From assembly GCA_037952775.1 (NCBI GenBank), contig JBANAY010000003.1, positions 33,108,001 to 33,172,000 of the forward strand: a DNA stretch of 64,000 nt, read 5' to 3'. Under the pieces are notes generated by a model. It ran no database searches and was not told the DNA's origin. It was given only the letters and a program-made list of their open reading frames with translations. Below, one piece after another: positions 1-10,737 of this stretch. The DNA is from Clonostachys chloroleuca (taxonomy: Eukaryota; Ascomycota; Sordariomycetes; Hypocreales; Bionectriaceae). Made by a program: the position numbers and the translations under genes. Position 1 is the stretch's first letter. The number at the start of each line of letters is the position of its first letter.

Positions 1-94
1 AGCGTGTCTCGTGATTCTCCTTGGATATACCATATACTCTTCGCTTCCGCATAGCTTCCGTGGCTCGCCCCACTGCCCTTGCTTGCCATCAAAG

Positions 95-1929
95 GTTCCC
101 CAGTACTTCCAGACCTATCCTGAACTATGGGCTGGGCCAACAGCCACAGGAGAAGCTGCCTTCATGGCTCAGACGAGAGTGGTTAATCCTACCGCCACCT
201 ATGTCCCTAACGAGCCTCTCCAGACCTCCATCCCCATTGAGGGCATGCAGCAGGGAAATGATAGCATTTTCAAGATGATGGGCTATCTTTCACCTTACTC
301 TCCTTCTCCAGGCTTTGGAGTCAACGAGTATCCTCTCCCTGAAGGCGCGGAGATTGTCCAGGTTCAGATGCTGTCTCGCCACGGGTCCCGGTATCCAACA
401 ATGGGATCCCAGGTTGCCAAGCTTGGCGAGCGTCTTGCTGATGCTGCCGGCACCTTTAAGCCCAAAGGAGCCCTATCTTTTCTCAAGCATTGGAAATATC
501 AACTTGGCCACGAGATACTTGTTCCCAAGGGCCGACAGGAGCTCTATGACTCAGGTATTGAACACTGCTATACTTAGCTGTGGCTGAATTGCCGTTTTGC
601 TGACTTGTGGAATCATAACAGGAGTCCTGCATAGTTATATGTATGGCAAATTGTACAACCCGTTGAGCAAGATCATTGTCCGGACAACTGTAAGTTTGAC
701 CCCCTTCTTCATATCCAGTGACCACTGTTCGCCAACCTTGGCCGCTTCTTAGACCCAGGATCGGATGTTGAAGTCTGCTGAAAATTGGCTCGCCGGCTTC
801 TTTGGCCTTGAGTGGTATGTACCCCCTTCTCAACTGGAAAGATAGGAGCGGATTCTTACAACTACAGGCCAAATAATGCAACCATTGAGGTCATCATTGA
901 AGACGGGAACAAGAATAATTCGCTGGCCGGAGCTCTCAATTGTCCCAACTCGTGGCCTAAGGGCACCGGCAACGAGGCGACCGGGACCTGGACTGTGAAA
1001 TACCTAGAGAAAGGTAGGTTGAGCCCTCGGGAACAAACTCTTTAACCCTAAACTTCAAACCGGCGTGTTCTGATCGTATACAGCTGCGAGGAGATTTCAA
1101 GATATGACCGAGGGCTTCGAATGGACAGTCTCGGACGTCTATGCCGCTCAAACCATGTGCCCCTATGAAACAGTGGCATATGGCTATAGTAGATTCTGCG
1201 AACTTTTCACCTATGAAGAGTGGGAGAATTTTGGCTACTCCATTGATTTGTTCTTTGCAGGAATATGCGGCTTCCACAGCCCTACAGCAGTACGTTCAAC
1301 TCCCCTTTTCAATCTTATCATACAACATGAACAAAAAGCTAACGCCTACTCTACCCTGACAGAGGGCTGTTGGCCTTGGCTACCAACAGGAAGTCATGGC
1401 ACGACTCAAGAACCATACTTTGGGTTACTCTGGATCTCAGATCAATGTCACACTGGACAGCAACCCTGAGACATTCCCATTAAACCAGAGTCTGTACTTT
1501 GATTTCTCACACGACACCAACATCGTCGCGGTTCTGACGGCATTTGGGCTCCGTCAGTTTGCCGAAGAGCTGCCACCAACCCACAACCCCAGGGACCACA
1601 CGTTCAAGGTCTCCCATGTCACCCCCTTCGGCGCCCGGCTCGATATCGAGGTCATTAAGACCCCCAAGCCCGTCGCCCCGAACCGTGACGGTTTCTTGAG
1701 CGGGGGCGAGACAAAATACATTCATTTCATTCTCAACCAGCGCACACTGCCACTGGGACTCAGCTTCCCAGAGTGCGACGCCTCCCGCAAGGACGGCTGG
1801 TGCGAGTTCGACACCTTCCTCAAAGTCCAGGACACCATGGCAGAGAGGGCACGGTTCGACTACGCCTGCTTTGGCGAGTATCCAAAGGTCCCGTACCAGG
1901 ACGTCACCGATGGCGCACCCATTTCCTAG
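95..1929 (+). CDS. Histidine acid phosphatase, phytase-like (5' partial)
   Basis: Predicted secreted histidine acid phosphatase that would release phosphate from phytate or other phosphomonoesters. The catalytic RHGSRYP loop (phosphohistidine nucleophile) lies at about 377-397 and the proton-donor His-Asp pair at 1510-1515. Upstream of the loop is the family's conserved VPQYFQ...GPTATG block. I place six exons in the window: 95-554, 622-689, 753-814, 868-1013, 1084-1289 and 1363-1929. The joins keep frame and give about 502 residues, close to the usual 480-530. Position 95 is an exon edge (acceptor AAAG), not a start codon; the signal peptide and first exon must lie further left. The introns are 53-73 nt with normal GT-AG ends. 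Sequence alone does not separate a true phytase from a broader acid phosphatase. It converges on the ammonium permease. Confidence 0.88.
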
Positions 1930-2918
1930 CCGTCGGTCGTTTCCCCCACCCTTCGTTACTCTCTCGTCTTATCATACTGCCGGACCGAGCTGGTTCTGGG
2001 ACATGTCTTGGCTTCTGTGGCGTTATTTCCCTCTCTTGTGATCTCATTTCTTGCTGTTTCAGACAGTTCATTGGCAATTGGCAACATCTGGCCTCGGATC
2101 CCATGAAATTTCATCTTACTTGGGGGTGGCATCAAACATTAAAGTGTTATCGCTACCCTTCTACATAGCACCTCCCCCTAATAAACCAACAGATCCAATC
2201 GTTCATTCTACAGACCCGTAATGTCATCATCGTACGTTCACCGGGCTGTAGATCAAAGGAGGGGCATTGAATTCCAATTTCAGGAGAGTTCAGCACAAAC
2301 CGCGGTTAGACTAGCGAAACCTTCTTCAATGTCATCGTCCGTACCGTATCCAGCAAAGATAAACCCATTTCAAGGCACATGAAAAACAAAGACGGATAAT
2401 TTCACACGTGCTTATCGATGTATTTTACGTAAGGAGAATTGCTTGTGTTTTCAATGTGTTGGTCTATTATGTGTTGTTCAATATATAGGCCTAATAGAAA
2501 CCTCATGAGTCCTTCCCCTTTGAGTTTCCATCAGTGCAGGCAGTAAACGATAGTAAGCGATCTAGCGTACAGCAGAATCCGATCCTGCGGGTATTCAATT
2601 CCTTTCAACAACAGCTGTTCCCGAGAAAAAATAAAAATATAAAAAATATTGCTTTGCATCACCAAAATGATGAGCAGCACCCGTAAAACTCCTAGCACCC
2701 GCTGGCCCCAACACCTTTTTTTCTGTATCCGAGAAAAACGTGTTGATTTTTAAAAATAGGAATAAATGGATAATGGGCTTTCAAATGAAACAGAAGAAAG
2801 AGAGGCCTAGATATGAAGCCTCCCAGGTAGTGATATCGTATGGTATGACAGTCTAGAATAGTGGGGGTGTTTGTTGGATCGAGCACATCCAAATTTGGGG
2901 AACCAGCCCATTTTTTCT
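1930..2918. other. Intergenic, convergent 3' regions
   Basis: This 1 kb spacer lies between two gene ends that face each other, so it should hold both 3' UTRs and polyadenylation signals. It is AT-richer than the flanking coding DNA, notably 2380-2660, with an A/T run near 2628-2650. No coding segment is credible. Confidence 0.6.
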
Positions 2919-4593
2919 TTAGTTCTGCTTCTCATTCTCAGAAGAGCCATTGGTAGCATCGACAGCCACGGGCTCAGCGTCCTTCTTGTCGCCGCCGGCC
3001 GAGCTGGGCGGGGTGGTCAGGTTGGCGTGCTCCTGGATGCCGTGGGTAGGCTCGATGCCGTGGCCCTCGGGGGCGGGATCGTCACGGGCAGGGCTCCAGG
3101 CGAGGAAGTCGCGGCGGACCTCGACGTAGTCGTAGGAGAACTCGCCGTGCTGGTCGTCGTCCATGCCGAGGAGCTCGGCCTCCTCGGAGGCGCGGAGCTT
3201 GAGGCCGGGGATGAGGTCGATGCCCTTGGCGAGGATGGCGGAGACGACGAAGGCGTAGACGCACGAGGCGACGATGGCGGCGATCTGCCAGCCGATGGAG
3301 ACGAAGTTCTTGTCGAGGAAGCCGCCCGAGGCGCCCGTGTTGACGCCGTCGAGGCCGATGATGCCGCCGCTGGCGAAGAAGGCGTTGAAGAGGAGGCCGA
3401 CGATTCCGCCGATGCCGTGCTCAGCGAAGACGTCGAGGGAGTCGTCAATGCCGACGAGGAACTTGACTGTCGATTTTGTTAGCATGGGATGATTTTGGTG
3501 GTAACATGATGGTTGGACTCACTCTTTGTGCCAAAGTTGCAGCAGACACCGGCAACAACACCGAGAATGATGCTGGCCCAGGGGTCGATGAAACCAGAGG
3601 CGGGAGTAGCAGCGACGAGGCCAGAAATGGCACCGGAGCACCAGCCGACCATGGACCACTTCTTAGCGAGGCGGTAATCGAGGATACACCAGGTGGCGGC
3701 GGCGAACATTCCAGTCAGGCAGGAGTTCCAGCAGGCCATGGCGGCGCGGAGGTTGGCACCAAAGGCAGAGCCGCCGTTGAAGCCCAGCCACCCGAAGAAG
3801 AGGAGGATGGTGCCGAGTGTGATGAGGGAGATGTTGTGGGGGCGGAAGTTCATCATCATCTTCTCGTTGCGGCGGCCGAGGACCCAGGAGTAGGCGAAGG
3901 CGGACATTCCGGAGCCGATCTCGACGGGGACGCCGCCGGCGTAGTCGATGACGCCGTGGGTGAAGCCCCAGCCGTTGGCGTTCCAGACCCAGTAGGCGAG
4001 GGGGCAGTAGACGATGGTGGCCCAGCAGAAGATGAAGACCATGGCGGGGATGACGCGGCCGCGCTCGGCGACGGCCCCGATGGTGAGGGCGGCGGTGACG
4101 CCGCAGAACATCATCTGGTAGAAGGAGTAGAGGAGGGCGGGGACGAGGGGGAGCCCTGGGAGGGAGCGCCCCAGACTCTCATGAGGCCGAAGTTGTGGAG
4201 ATCGCCGATGAAGGGGTTGTTCGAGGTCGTGCTGAAGGCCAGGGAGTAGCCCCAGAAATACCACTGGAAGACGATGACGCTGAAGGACATCATGACCACC
4301 CAGAGCATGGAGAGGGCGGACTTTCTGCGGGCGAGACCGGAGTAGAGGAAGGCGATGCCGGGAATCATCAGCATCACCAGGGCGGCACTGAGGAGGATGT
4401 AAGCCTGGTCACCGGATTGGTACCATTGGTTGAGGTTCTCGGTGGCTGTAAATCAAGAAGAGGCACTGTTAGAGAAATGGACTCGAGCATGGCAGACGAG
4501 CTGGCTTGCTCCCTTAGACTTACTGGAGTCACCACCCAGTTCCTCATCTGTTCCATTGAACACGGTAGGAGGCCCAGTCGTTGAATAAGACAT
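2919..4593 (-). CDS. Ammonium permease, Mep1/Mep3 type (frameshift in consensus)
   Basis: Plasma-membrane Amt/Mep/Rh ammonium transporter. Exons are 4593-4524, 4445-3523 and 3466-2919; introns carry GTAAGT and GTGAGT donors. The product would be about 513 residues with an external N-terminus, some eleven membrane helices and a hydrophilic C-tail starting near RDFLAWSP. The first pore position, normally His in Mep2 proteins, is Glu (P-V-E-I-G-S-G, codon 3920-3922, about residue 199). The second is His (E-H-G-I-G-G, codon 3417-3419, about residue 348). Glu at the first site is the known pattern of yeast Mep1/Mep3, so this is probably a carrier rather than a Mep2-type sensor. One base is missing in the G run at 4147-4151 (C run on the coding strand), which shifts frame between two well-conserved segments. 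No intron explains it. GATA sites lie upstream. Confidence 0.92.
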
Positions 4594-7287
4594 GGTGGAT
4601 ATTGTGAACAAGCCCCAGGCAAGATGGAAGAGAAGATTTTGGACACTGTTTATTGAAGAGTTGGTTGTGCCAGTCGAATTATACGAGATGGATGAGTTTG
4701 TTCAAGTAAGCTACCCAAATACTATGCAATGCAATGCAACGACGGATACTCCAGATGGAGAGATGGAACGAGAAGAGCGGAGGAGGAGGCGACTTAATAA
4801 AGATATCTCGACTGGAGACCAGGTTACGCCCCCCTCCCCCCAAGCCATGGCCTCCCATGTGTATCAATCACACTTGCCATTAAGTGTACTCATAGAAACT
4901 ATGCAACAAACGGCTATCTTGATAAGAGGCCCTGCAGATCCCTGACTGACTGCTGGGTCTGGTCTGGGAGATCAAATGGGGAACGGGCCCATCCCATCCA
5001 CCCTGGGAAAGTACGGGGGCGCCGGTCGGGGCTTCTGGCTCTGGTGCGCAGAATCGATGTATAATCTGCCCGTCTGTCTGTATGTAATTGGTATTCTGGT
5101 GGAAGAGGTCTGATACTTGGCTCGAGACGGTCCCACCACTCCATTCTCTAGCCTCCGGAAGGACCCTCTTAGTCCGGTTGGGCATCTTTTCGATTACAGA
5201 ACGAATTGACATTGAAATCAGTGATCTCTGCCTGGCCCAGAGGCACGAAACCAGGGGCCCCAGAAAAGAGAGTCTCCAGCTAGCTGGAAGCGTGGATTGC
5301 CTCGATCTTTTTGCCCTCATCGCCAGGTAGCCCGGACGTGGGGTGGGAAGGGGAAAGCAAGTCAAGAGGCGCTGTGAGACATGTCAGCACCTGTTATCTG
5401 GCAATCCATGGCCTTGCATTGGTCCACGTCCCAATACATCGACGAGGCTTAATATTGAATCTTGGGCTCTGACCACACAGAGGGCTGACACGGGCTGCCT
5501 CCTTGTTCCTTACTTCCCCTTGTCTTGGGGTTCCAGCTCAGTCTGGACATGCATAAGTTACCTAGATCTGTCGAATTGGAGTCGTCGAGCAAATCTATGT
5601 GGCGTTTTGCCATCTTATGGGGTGTGGCTTTAGTCGAGATATCAGAGCAGGGAACACTCACTCCCTCGATCCCCTTACATACACCCTTCTCCGTTCCCCC
5701 AATCCCCACCTTGCTTTCACCTTAACGACCCCAGGTCTTTATTTTTCACTTTTTTCTGTTATCACCTCGATATCAATGCCAGTTCAGCTGAGGTGGTGGT
5801 GATGATGATAGCGAGATACGGCATGACAGCCTCCCAGGCGAGACAAGCGAGACAGGCTCTACCACGGTCCAATGGCCCAGCTGCCATGTCGAACCGCTCG
5901 ACGCCCCGTGCCTGGACAAGATCCAAATCAATTAGCCAAATCCATCACGTCAACTCCTCGTGTCATGGCCGTCCAGCTAAGCCCTCGGTCAAACGCTGCC
6001 CCAGGGCCCAGGCGTTGAAAATGGAAATGGAGATAACAGAAACGGAGTGCCCTGATTGGCAGATACGGGCCTGATCAATTCGGCAACGTAAAGCAACCTA
6101 AATCGGGGGAAGAGCCAGAAGTGGAGCCGCAGGGCAACAAGTTGGGGAGAGGGCCGTAGCCCGTGCCTTCCTGATCGTGTGAGAGGGTGTGACAGGCCAG
6201 AGTCGTTTTCATTACCTCGACCCATTAATCCGCGAAAGAGCCCCCGCCCAATCACAGCCCGCGCGCCCCTGTTAGGACTTACGACACTGCATCTCGTCAG
6301 AGCTTCCTGATTGCCAACTTGATTTCATCATCGCCTTAGAAACCTTGTGTGTCGAGATAGAAAACTGCCACTGCCCGGGACCCTGGGCCCTTGTTTTTTT
6401 CGTTCGTCTGAGCCGTCTCGGCATCCGATCGCATCCCTCCATCCCATTGCCTCGGGCCTGCATGACTGATTTCCGCTTCCATTACCCCAGAAGCCCCCGT
6501 GCCAAATCCATCCCAGGTACCGCGCCATACTAGTTTCCGCTGCAAGGTACTTCCAGTCTCCATTACCTCATATCGCCAGTGCCGATTATGTACTGCCAAT
6601 CTGCACACCTGGTATCTGCTAGCTGCCCTCACGTCACTTTATCGGTCGAGTCATGGCGCGTCCGTTGGCCCTTTCAGCTCCAGCCTAGCTGAAGCACAGC
6701 TGGCCTCCGCCTTGGCAATTTACTTCCACGCGAAAGCAGACGTTTAATGACGTGACACTTGGCCCCAAACGGATGCTTCACCTCCAGCTTTGTATAGAGC
6801 TTATCTTAAGCAACGCCTGATTCACACTGCCACGGGTTCCCTTTGGCAACCCGTAATACCAAGTTGTCAATAGAGGGATCTCATTTGCAGCCTAACATGC
6901 CTACTTAGCTATTCCTAGAACAAATTGTTTTAATTCCCACCTTATCCATTATATCCATCTCACGCCATTCCCGAAGTGAAACATCCAGTGTTGACAAACA
7001 GAAAAAAAAACACAATCGAAAAGATTTGGCACAGACCTCGCTTTCGTAACTCATCTCAAGCATTTCAAGGCTCGTCCACCTTGTCAATAGATGAAAGAGT
7101 AAAATTGAGCAGAGAGAAAACAGCCCTGCTGAGCCAAGGTGAGGATGAGGCTCGAGATGAGCTCTCTAGTTTCCCACCTAGGCAAGAAGGGCAGGAGAAA
7201 AAAAGATGACAGAAATCAAAAACACACTGGCAGAAAAGAAAATGCCAAAATCAAAGATCGTAAGAATCATAGTCCAGAAATACATTA
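4594..7287. other. Intergenic: permease promoter and CRT10 3' region
   Basis: This spacer of 2.7 kb holds the promoter and leader of the ammonium permease on its left and the 3' UTR of the CRT10-like gene on its right. Short open frames here have no recognisable domain, no intron logic and no consistent codon choice, so I call no gene. Confidence 0.5.
4914..4925. promoter_or_regulatory. Paired GATA sites, candidate AreA operators
   Basis: CTATCT (4914-4919) and TGATAA (4920-4925) abut and form two inverted HGATAR motifs about 320 bp upstream of the permease start. Further copies are TTATCT at 5394-5399, TTATCA at 5759-5764 and TGATAG at 5806-5811. Fungal ammonium permeases are commonly activated by AreA/NIT2-type GATA factors under nitrogen limitation. 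The motif is short, so function is inference. Confidence 0.4.
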
Positions 7288-10158
7288 TCAAAACAGACAG
7301 ATCTTGCCCGTTTGCTCGTTTCTCGTAACCTCGTAAGAAAAGATGTCGTGGTTTTGGTAGTGCAGCATCAGCCGGTATCGTCGCGGGAGGGACGCCCCTC
7401 TTCCAGCCTGCTCACCATTTTGATCACCATCATCGGGTATGCGGCCGATTGCCATCCCATGGAGGGCTCGCCTGGTTGTCCGATGGTTTCTTTCTTCTAT
7501 TTTGTTGGGAAGAACCCATTCCACTCGGATTCCGCGCCTCCACATCCCTCGTCCCTTGAAATCGTTCTCCTTGGAGCTCAGCCGAGTCAATGATGCGACC
7601 AGCACACGTCCCGTTGGCGATCCGAGAACAACGATGCACATCTCGGGAACATGTGCCAGCAGGCTGAGTCTGCTCGTTGCCCGGAAACTCCACGAGGTGA
7701 GCGGATCCCGGAAACGCTCAAACTCGAGAGCATTACCACAAAACATGCCAATATCTCTCCGCAGCTCTGCCCCTGGCCGCGGGAGCTCAAACAACTCGAA
7801 GTCCTTTTCGTATGCTCGCAGGATGCGATATCCTGGTGCTAAGCGTTCAAAAGCACCATACAGCCGGCTGCGGTTCATGTTATAGTCCATGCTGGACGAT
7901 TTGGCAAACATGATCCGCGAGGATCTGTCCATAGGTGCCGGCGTCACCTCCGCGGTATGCGGATAGTATATCATTTGCAACAGTCGCTCCAGGATCAGTG
8001 GGCTTGGCTCTTGAAACCTGTTTTCAGGCACCCGGCATCCGTGCCTGGGACATCGCAATATAGAATTGGAGGAATTTGCCAAAGCCACGTGCAACTGTGG
8101 GAGAGAGGAGCCGATATGGGGTAGGGCATCCTCGAGCTCACCAAATGCGTCTTCTAATTCTCCCAACGCGTCGCTCAGATCCTGAAACGTGGCCTCGAAA
8201 GGCCAAAGTTGCTGTTGAAACTGCGGGGGTGTTGATCCGCTCGGCGGATGCGCTGCAAGCCACAAGGCGTGAGCAGGCGGCTGTGCTTCTGGCAGTTGCT
8301 CGAAGTCCTGGAACACCTGCTGTAAAGGTATGACGCTCACGACATCTGCCATGGGCGTAGGCATTGAGCCCCCAGGGCCTGCTGCTACTGTCTCACTACC
8401 CAGGATTCCGGAATTGCCGTGATCAAAGTCGTCATCGCCATCGTCGTCATCCTCATCTTCATCTTCAACATCCTGATCATCCTCATCCTCTTCGTCTTCG
8501 TCTTCATCATCATCCCCATTCTCGTCCTCGTCCTCGTCTTCATCCTCGTCATACACATCATCATCCTCATCTTCACTATTAAATCCATCACCAAATATAA
8601 CAAAATTCTCCTGTGGTACCGTCATCACCTGCTCGAGAGGATTATGAAAATGCTCGAGCAACGCCCGCCTCAATACAGACCTGTCTGTATCAGATGGCCG
8701 GCAAGGATTCTCAGGAATGTTTTCAAGAACAGGCTGAATCTTGGCCAGAGGCTGAGTCAACGATTGCCGGGATGGCTTGATGGTACAATCATGTTCGGGG
8801 AACCCGATGAGTTCCTCCACAGTCTTCACTTCCATGTAGCAGCTATCAGTGAATGCAAGAACTCCCCAACCTCTGTGAAGAAGCCTTGGTCAGTATGTTT
8901 GTATGCTTGTGTTAAGGAAGGCCGTGTCCTGTCGCACTCACCTCGAGACTGAAGGATAAAACTCGTCGCTGATGATGTCCTGCCCATCAAACGGGGGAAT
9001 ATGCGATGCCGCTTGTTTCGGTTTCCAAATGTCTGCAATCCATATCGAGCCCTTGATATCGATTGCGCAGACCTTCTCGGCATTCCCGTCCCTATTGTCG
9101 AGGAAACAGACATTTGGCAAATTGTCTGCTTCCTGGCCCAGTAATATAACAATCCTCCACGTACGCTGTCGCTGACGGACCCAAGACTCAACATCTTCAC
9201 GTGGCTCAACCGGCGCAGGTGTCCGGGGCTGTCCAGAGGTGTTGTCATACAGGGCGAAGGCGAATACGGTTACCTCCCAACGGTTGGAGCTGATTGCAAT
9301 CAGCCGGGACTGTTGGTGGATGGCCAGTCCCCAGGCAGATTTTCCGACATGCTCGTGAAAGAATTGTCTTGGGCGGGGTCTCTTGCCATGATTCGGCGCG
9401 AACTGGGCGTCTTTCACGGGAGTTGTAGCTTCAGCAGCTTGCTTCGCGCCTAGAACGTAATCTGCGACGTCCTTCGTCTTGTAAGCGGTCACATCCCCAT
9501 CATCATGCGCTGCGAGGACAATCTCTTCGTGGCCAAGATACCCCGTAATGATGTGATTGATGGCGTGCGCACTACGTGCGTCGAGGAGTCCTCCGACCAC
9601 CCGAGCCTGGTCGCTCGCGGGAGGCTTGAGCTGCAGATCGGGATGCCGGGGGAGAGCGTTCTTGGCACCACTCCTTAATCTGTACACAAAGATACAGCCT
9701 TGGTACGCTACGAAGTAAAGCTATCATTGTCAGCATCCAAATCGGGGACAGGTCCTAGGGAGGATCAAGTATGTACATTGTATAGTTGCGAGAGGGCAGT
9801 CAAGTTATTCCGGTTCGACTGCATGGACGGGACCGATCTGTAAATTGATCTGTCGGCAGCATCGACCTGCTCATCTTCGTCCTCGCCATCGCCACTCCCG
9901 CTCGGCCAGAGAAACGGCGGCTCATTACCCTCGTGTGGCACACCTAGAGCCAGCCGCTCTCGATCTCGTATGGCGCCCTCGGCACCGGGACCGAACTACA
10001 TCCCCCACAATATCAGCATGTCTTCTTTCGTGCTATGAAATTACCATATTCTAGGGGCATAAGCCTACACGATCCGCTGCGGTCTGGACGTGGCATTTTC
10101 CAATCGCTATTGGCTTGAACTTCCTAGCAGGTGCGACTTTAGGAGACGGGCTCTCCAT
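7288..10158 (-). CDS. CRT10-like regulator protein
   Basis: Large soluble protein of the CRT10 family (PF08728 type). The yeast member is implicated in transcriptional control of ribonucleotide reductase genes. Four exons join in frame: 10158-10069, 9995-9777, 9720-8942 and 8872-7288, giving about 890 residues. Diagnostic segments are NNLTALSQLYN across the exon 2/3 join, FVAYQGCIFVYR at the start of exon 3, and HEEIVLAAHDDGDVTAY with VGKSAWGLAIHQQSRLIAIS in the presumed beta-propeller. Exon 4 carries an acidic Asp/Glu tract (8432-8580), probably a disordered linker, then a C-terminal globular part. The start at 10158 is the ATG opening a 30-codon first exon ending at a GTAGGC donor; a different first exon is possible. 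The direct role in RNR control is inferred from the family. Confidence 0.8.
8432..8580 (-). repeat. Acidic low-complexity tract within CRT10-like gene
   Basis: Near-perfect GAD/GAN codon repeats encode about 50 residues that are almost all Asp or Glu with a few Gly and Asn. The other strand reads as long His- or Ile-rich open frames, which are artefacts of the triplet repeat. Such tracts vary in length between isolates. Confidence 0.85.
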
Positions 10159-10737
10159 GTGAGACAACTGTTTATGGCGCCGCCAGGTTGCGTGCGGCGC
10201 AATACGCTAGGAGCCCAGAAACATCGGATGTGCTTAAAAAGGCTGGAGATGGTGTCGTATGCAGAGTGTAGGCGATGGGCAAGCTGTGTTCAAGTGTTGA
10301 AAGGGAAGGCTGGCATTGTGCACAAAAGGTGGCGAGGGGTCCGAGTTGAAGGCGGTTAATAAAGTTATCGATAAGAGCTTCGGAACACTTAGCGGGGGAA
10401 GCTCTCGGGTTGGATGAGTCGCATCGTCCAATTGCATTAGCGCCCGCCCAGGATAGCTCAGGAGCTACCTCAGCAGGTGCATAGACAGCGTGATGCCAAG
10501 CACTACTACACATCAGATTGAAAACCAGAGCTAGAAATATTACGACAGAAGGCACAATGTAATTATTCAAGAAACAAAAATCATGGTATTTGAACCCTAA
10601 ACCTAAGTACCTACTTGCGTTTAGGGAGGTGCTATCCTGTCAGGGAGCTCCCAATCATAGCAAACTAAAATATACATATTCCCAAATCGAAACGCCGCAT
10701 CACTTTCATATCCTATGCAGATCCGTTCCAGGATCTT
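10159..10737. other. Intergenic, CRT10 promoter and GH5 3' region
   Basis: Two same-strand genes are separated by 579 bp. It should hold the 3' UTR of the GH5 gene and the promoter of the CRT10-like gene. No coding segment is supported. Confidence 0.5.

Noticed and set aside
3476..4249. 257-codon Gly/Asp/Glu-rich plus-strand frame
   Set aside because: It is the antisense shadow of the ammonium permease.
8419..8952. Hydrophobic Ile/Val/Leu-rich frame resembling a membrane protein
   Set aside because: It is the complement of the Asp/Glu triplet tract in the CRT10-like gene.
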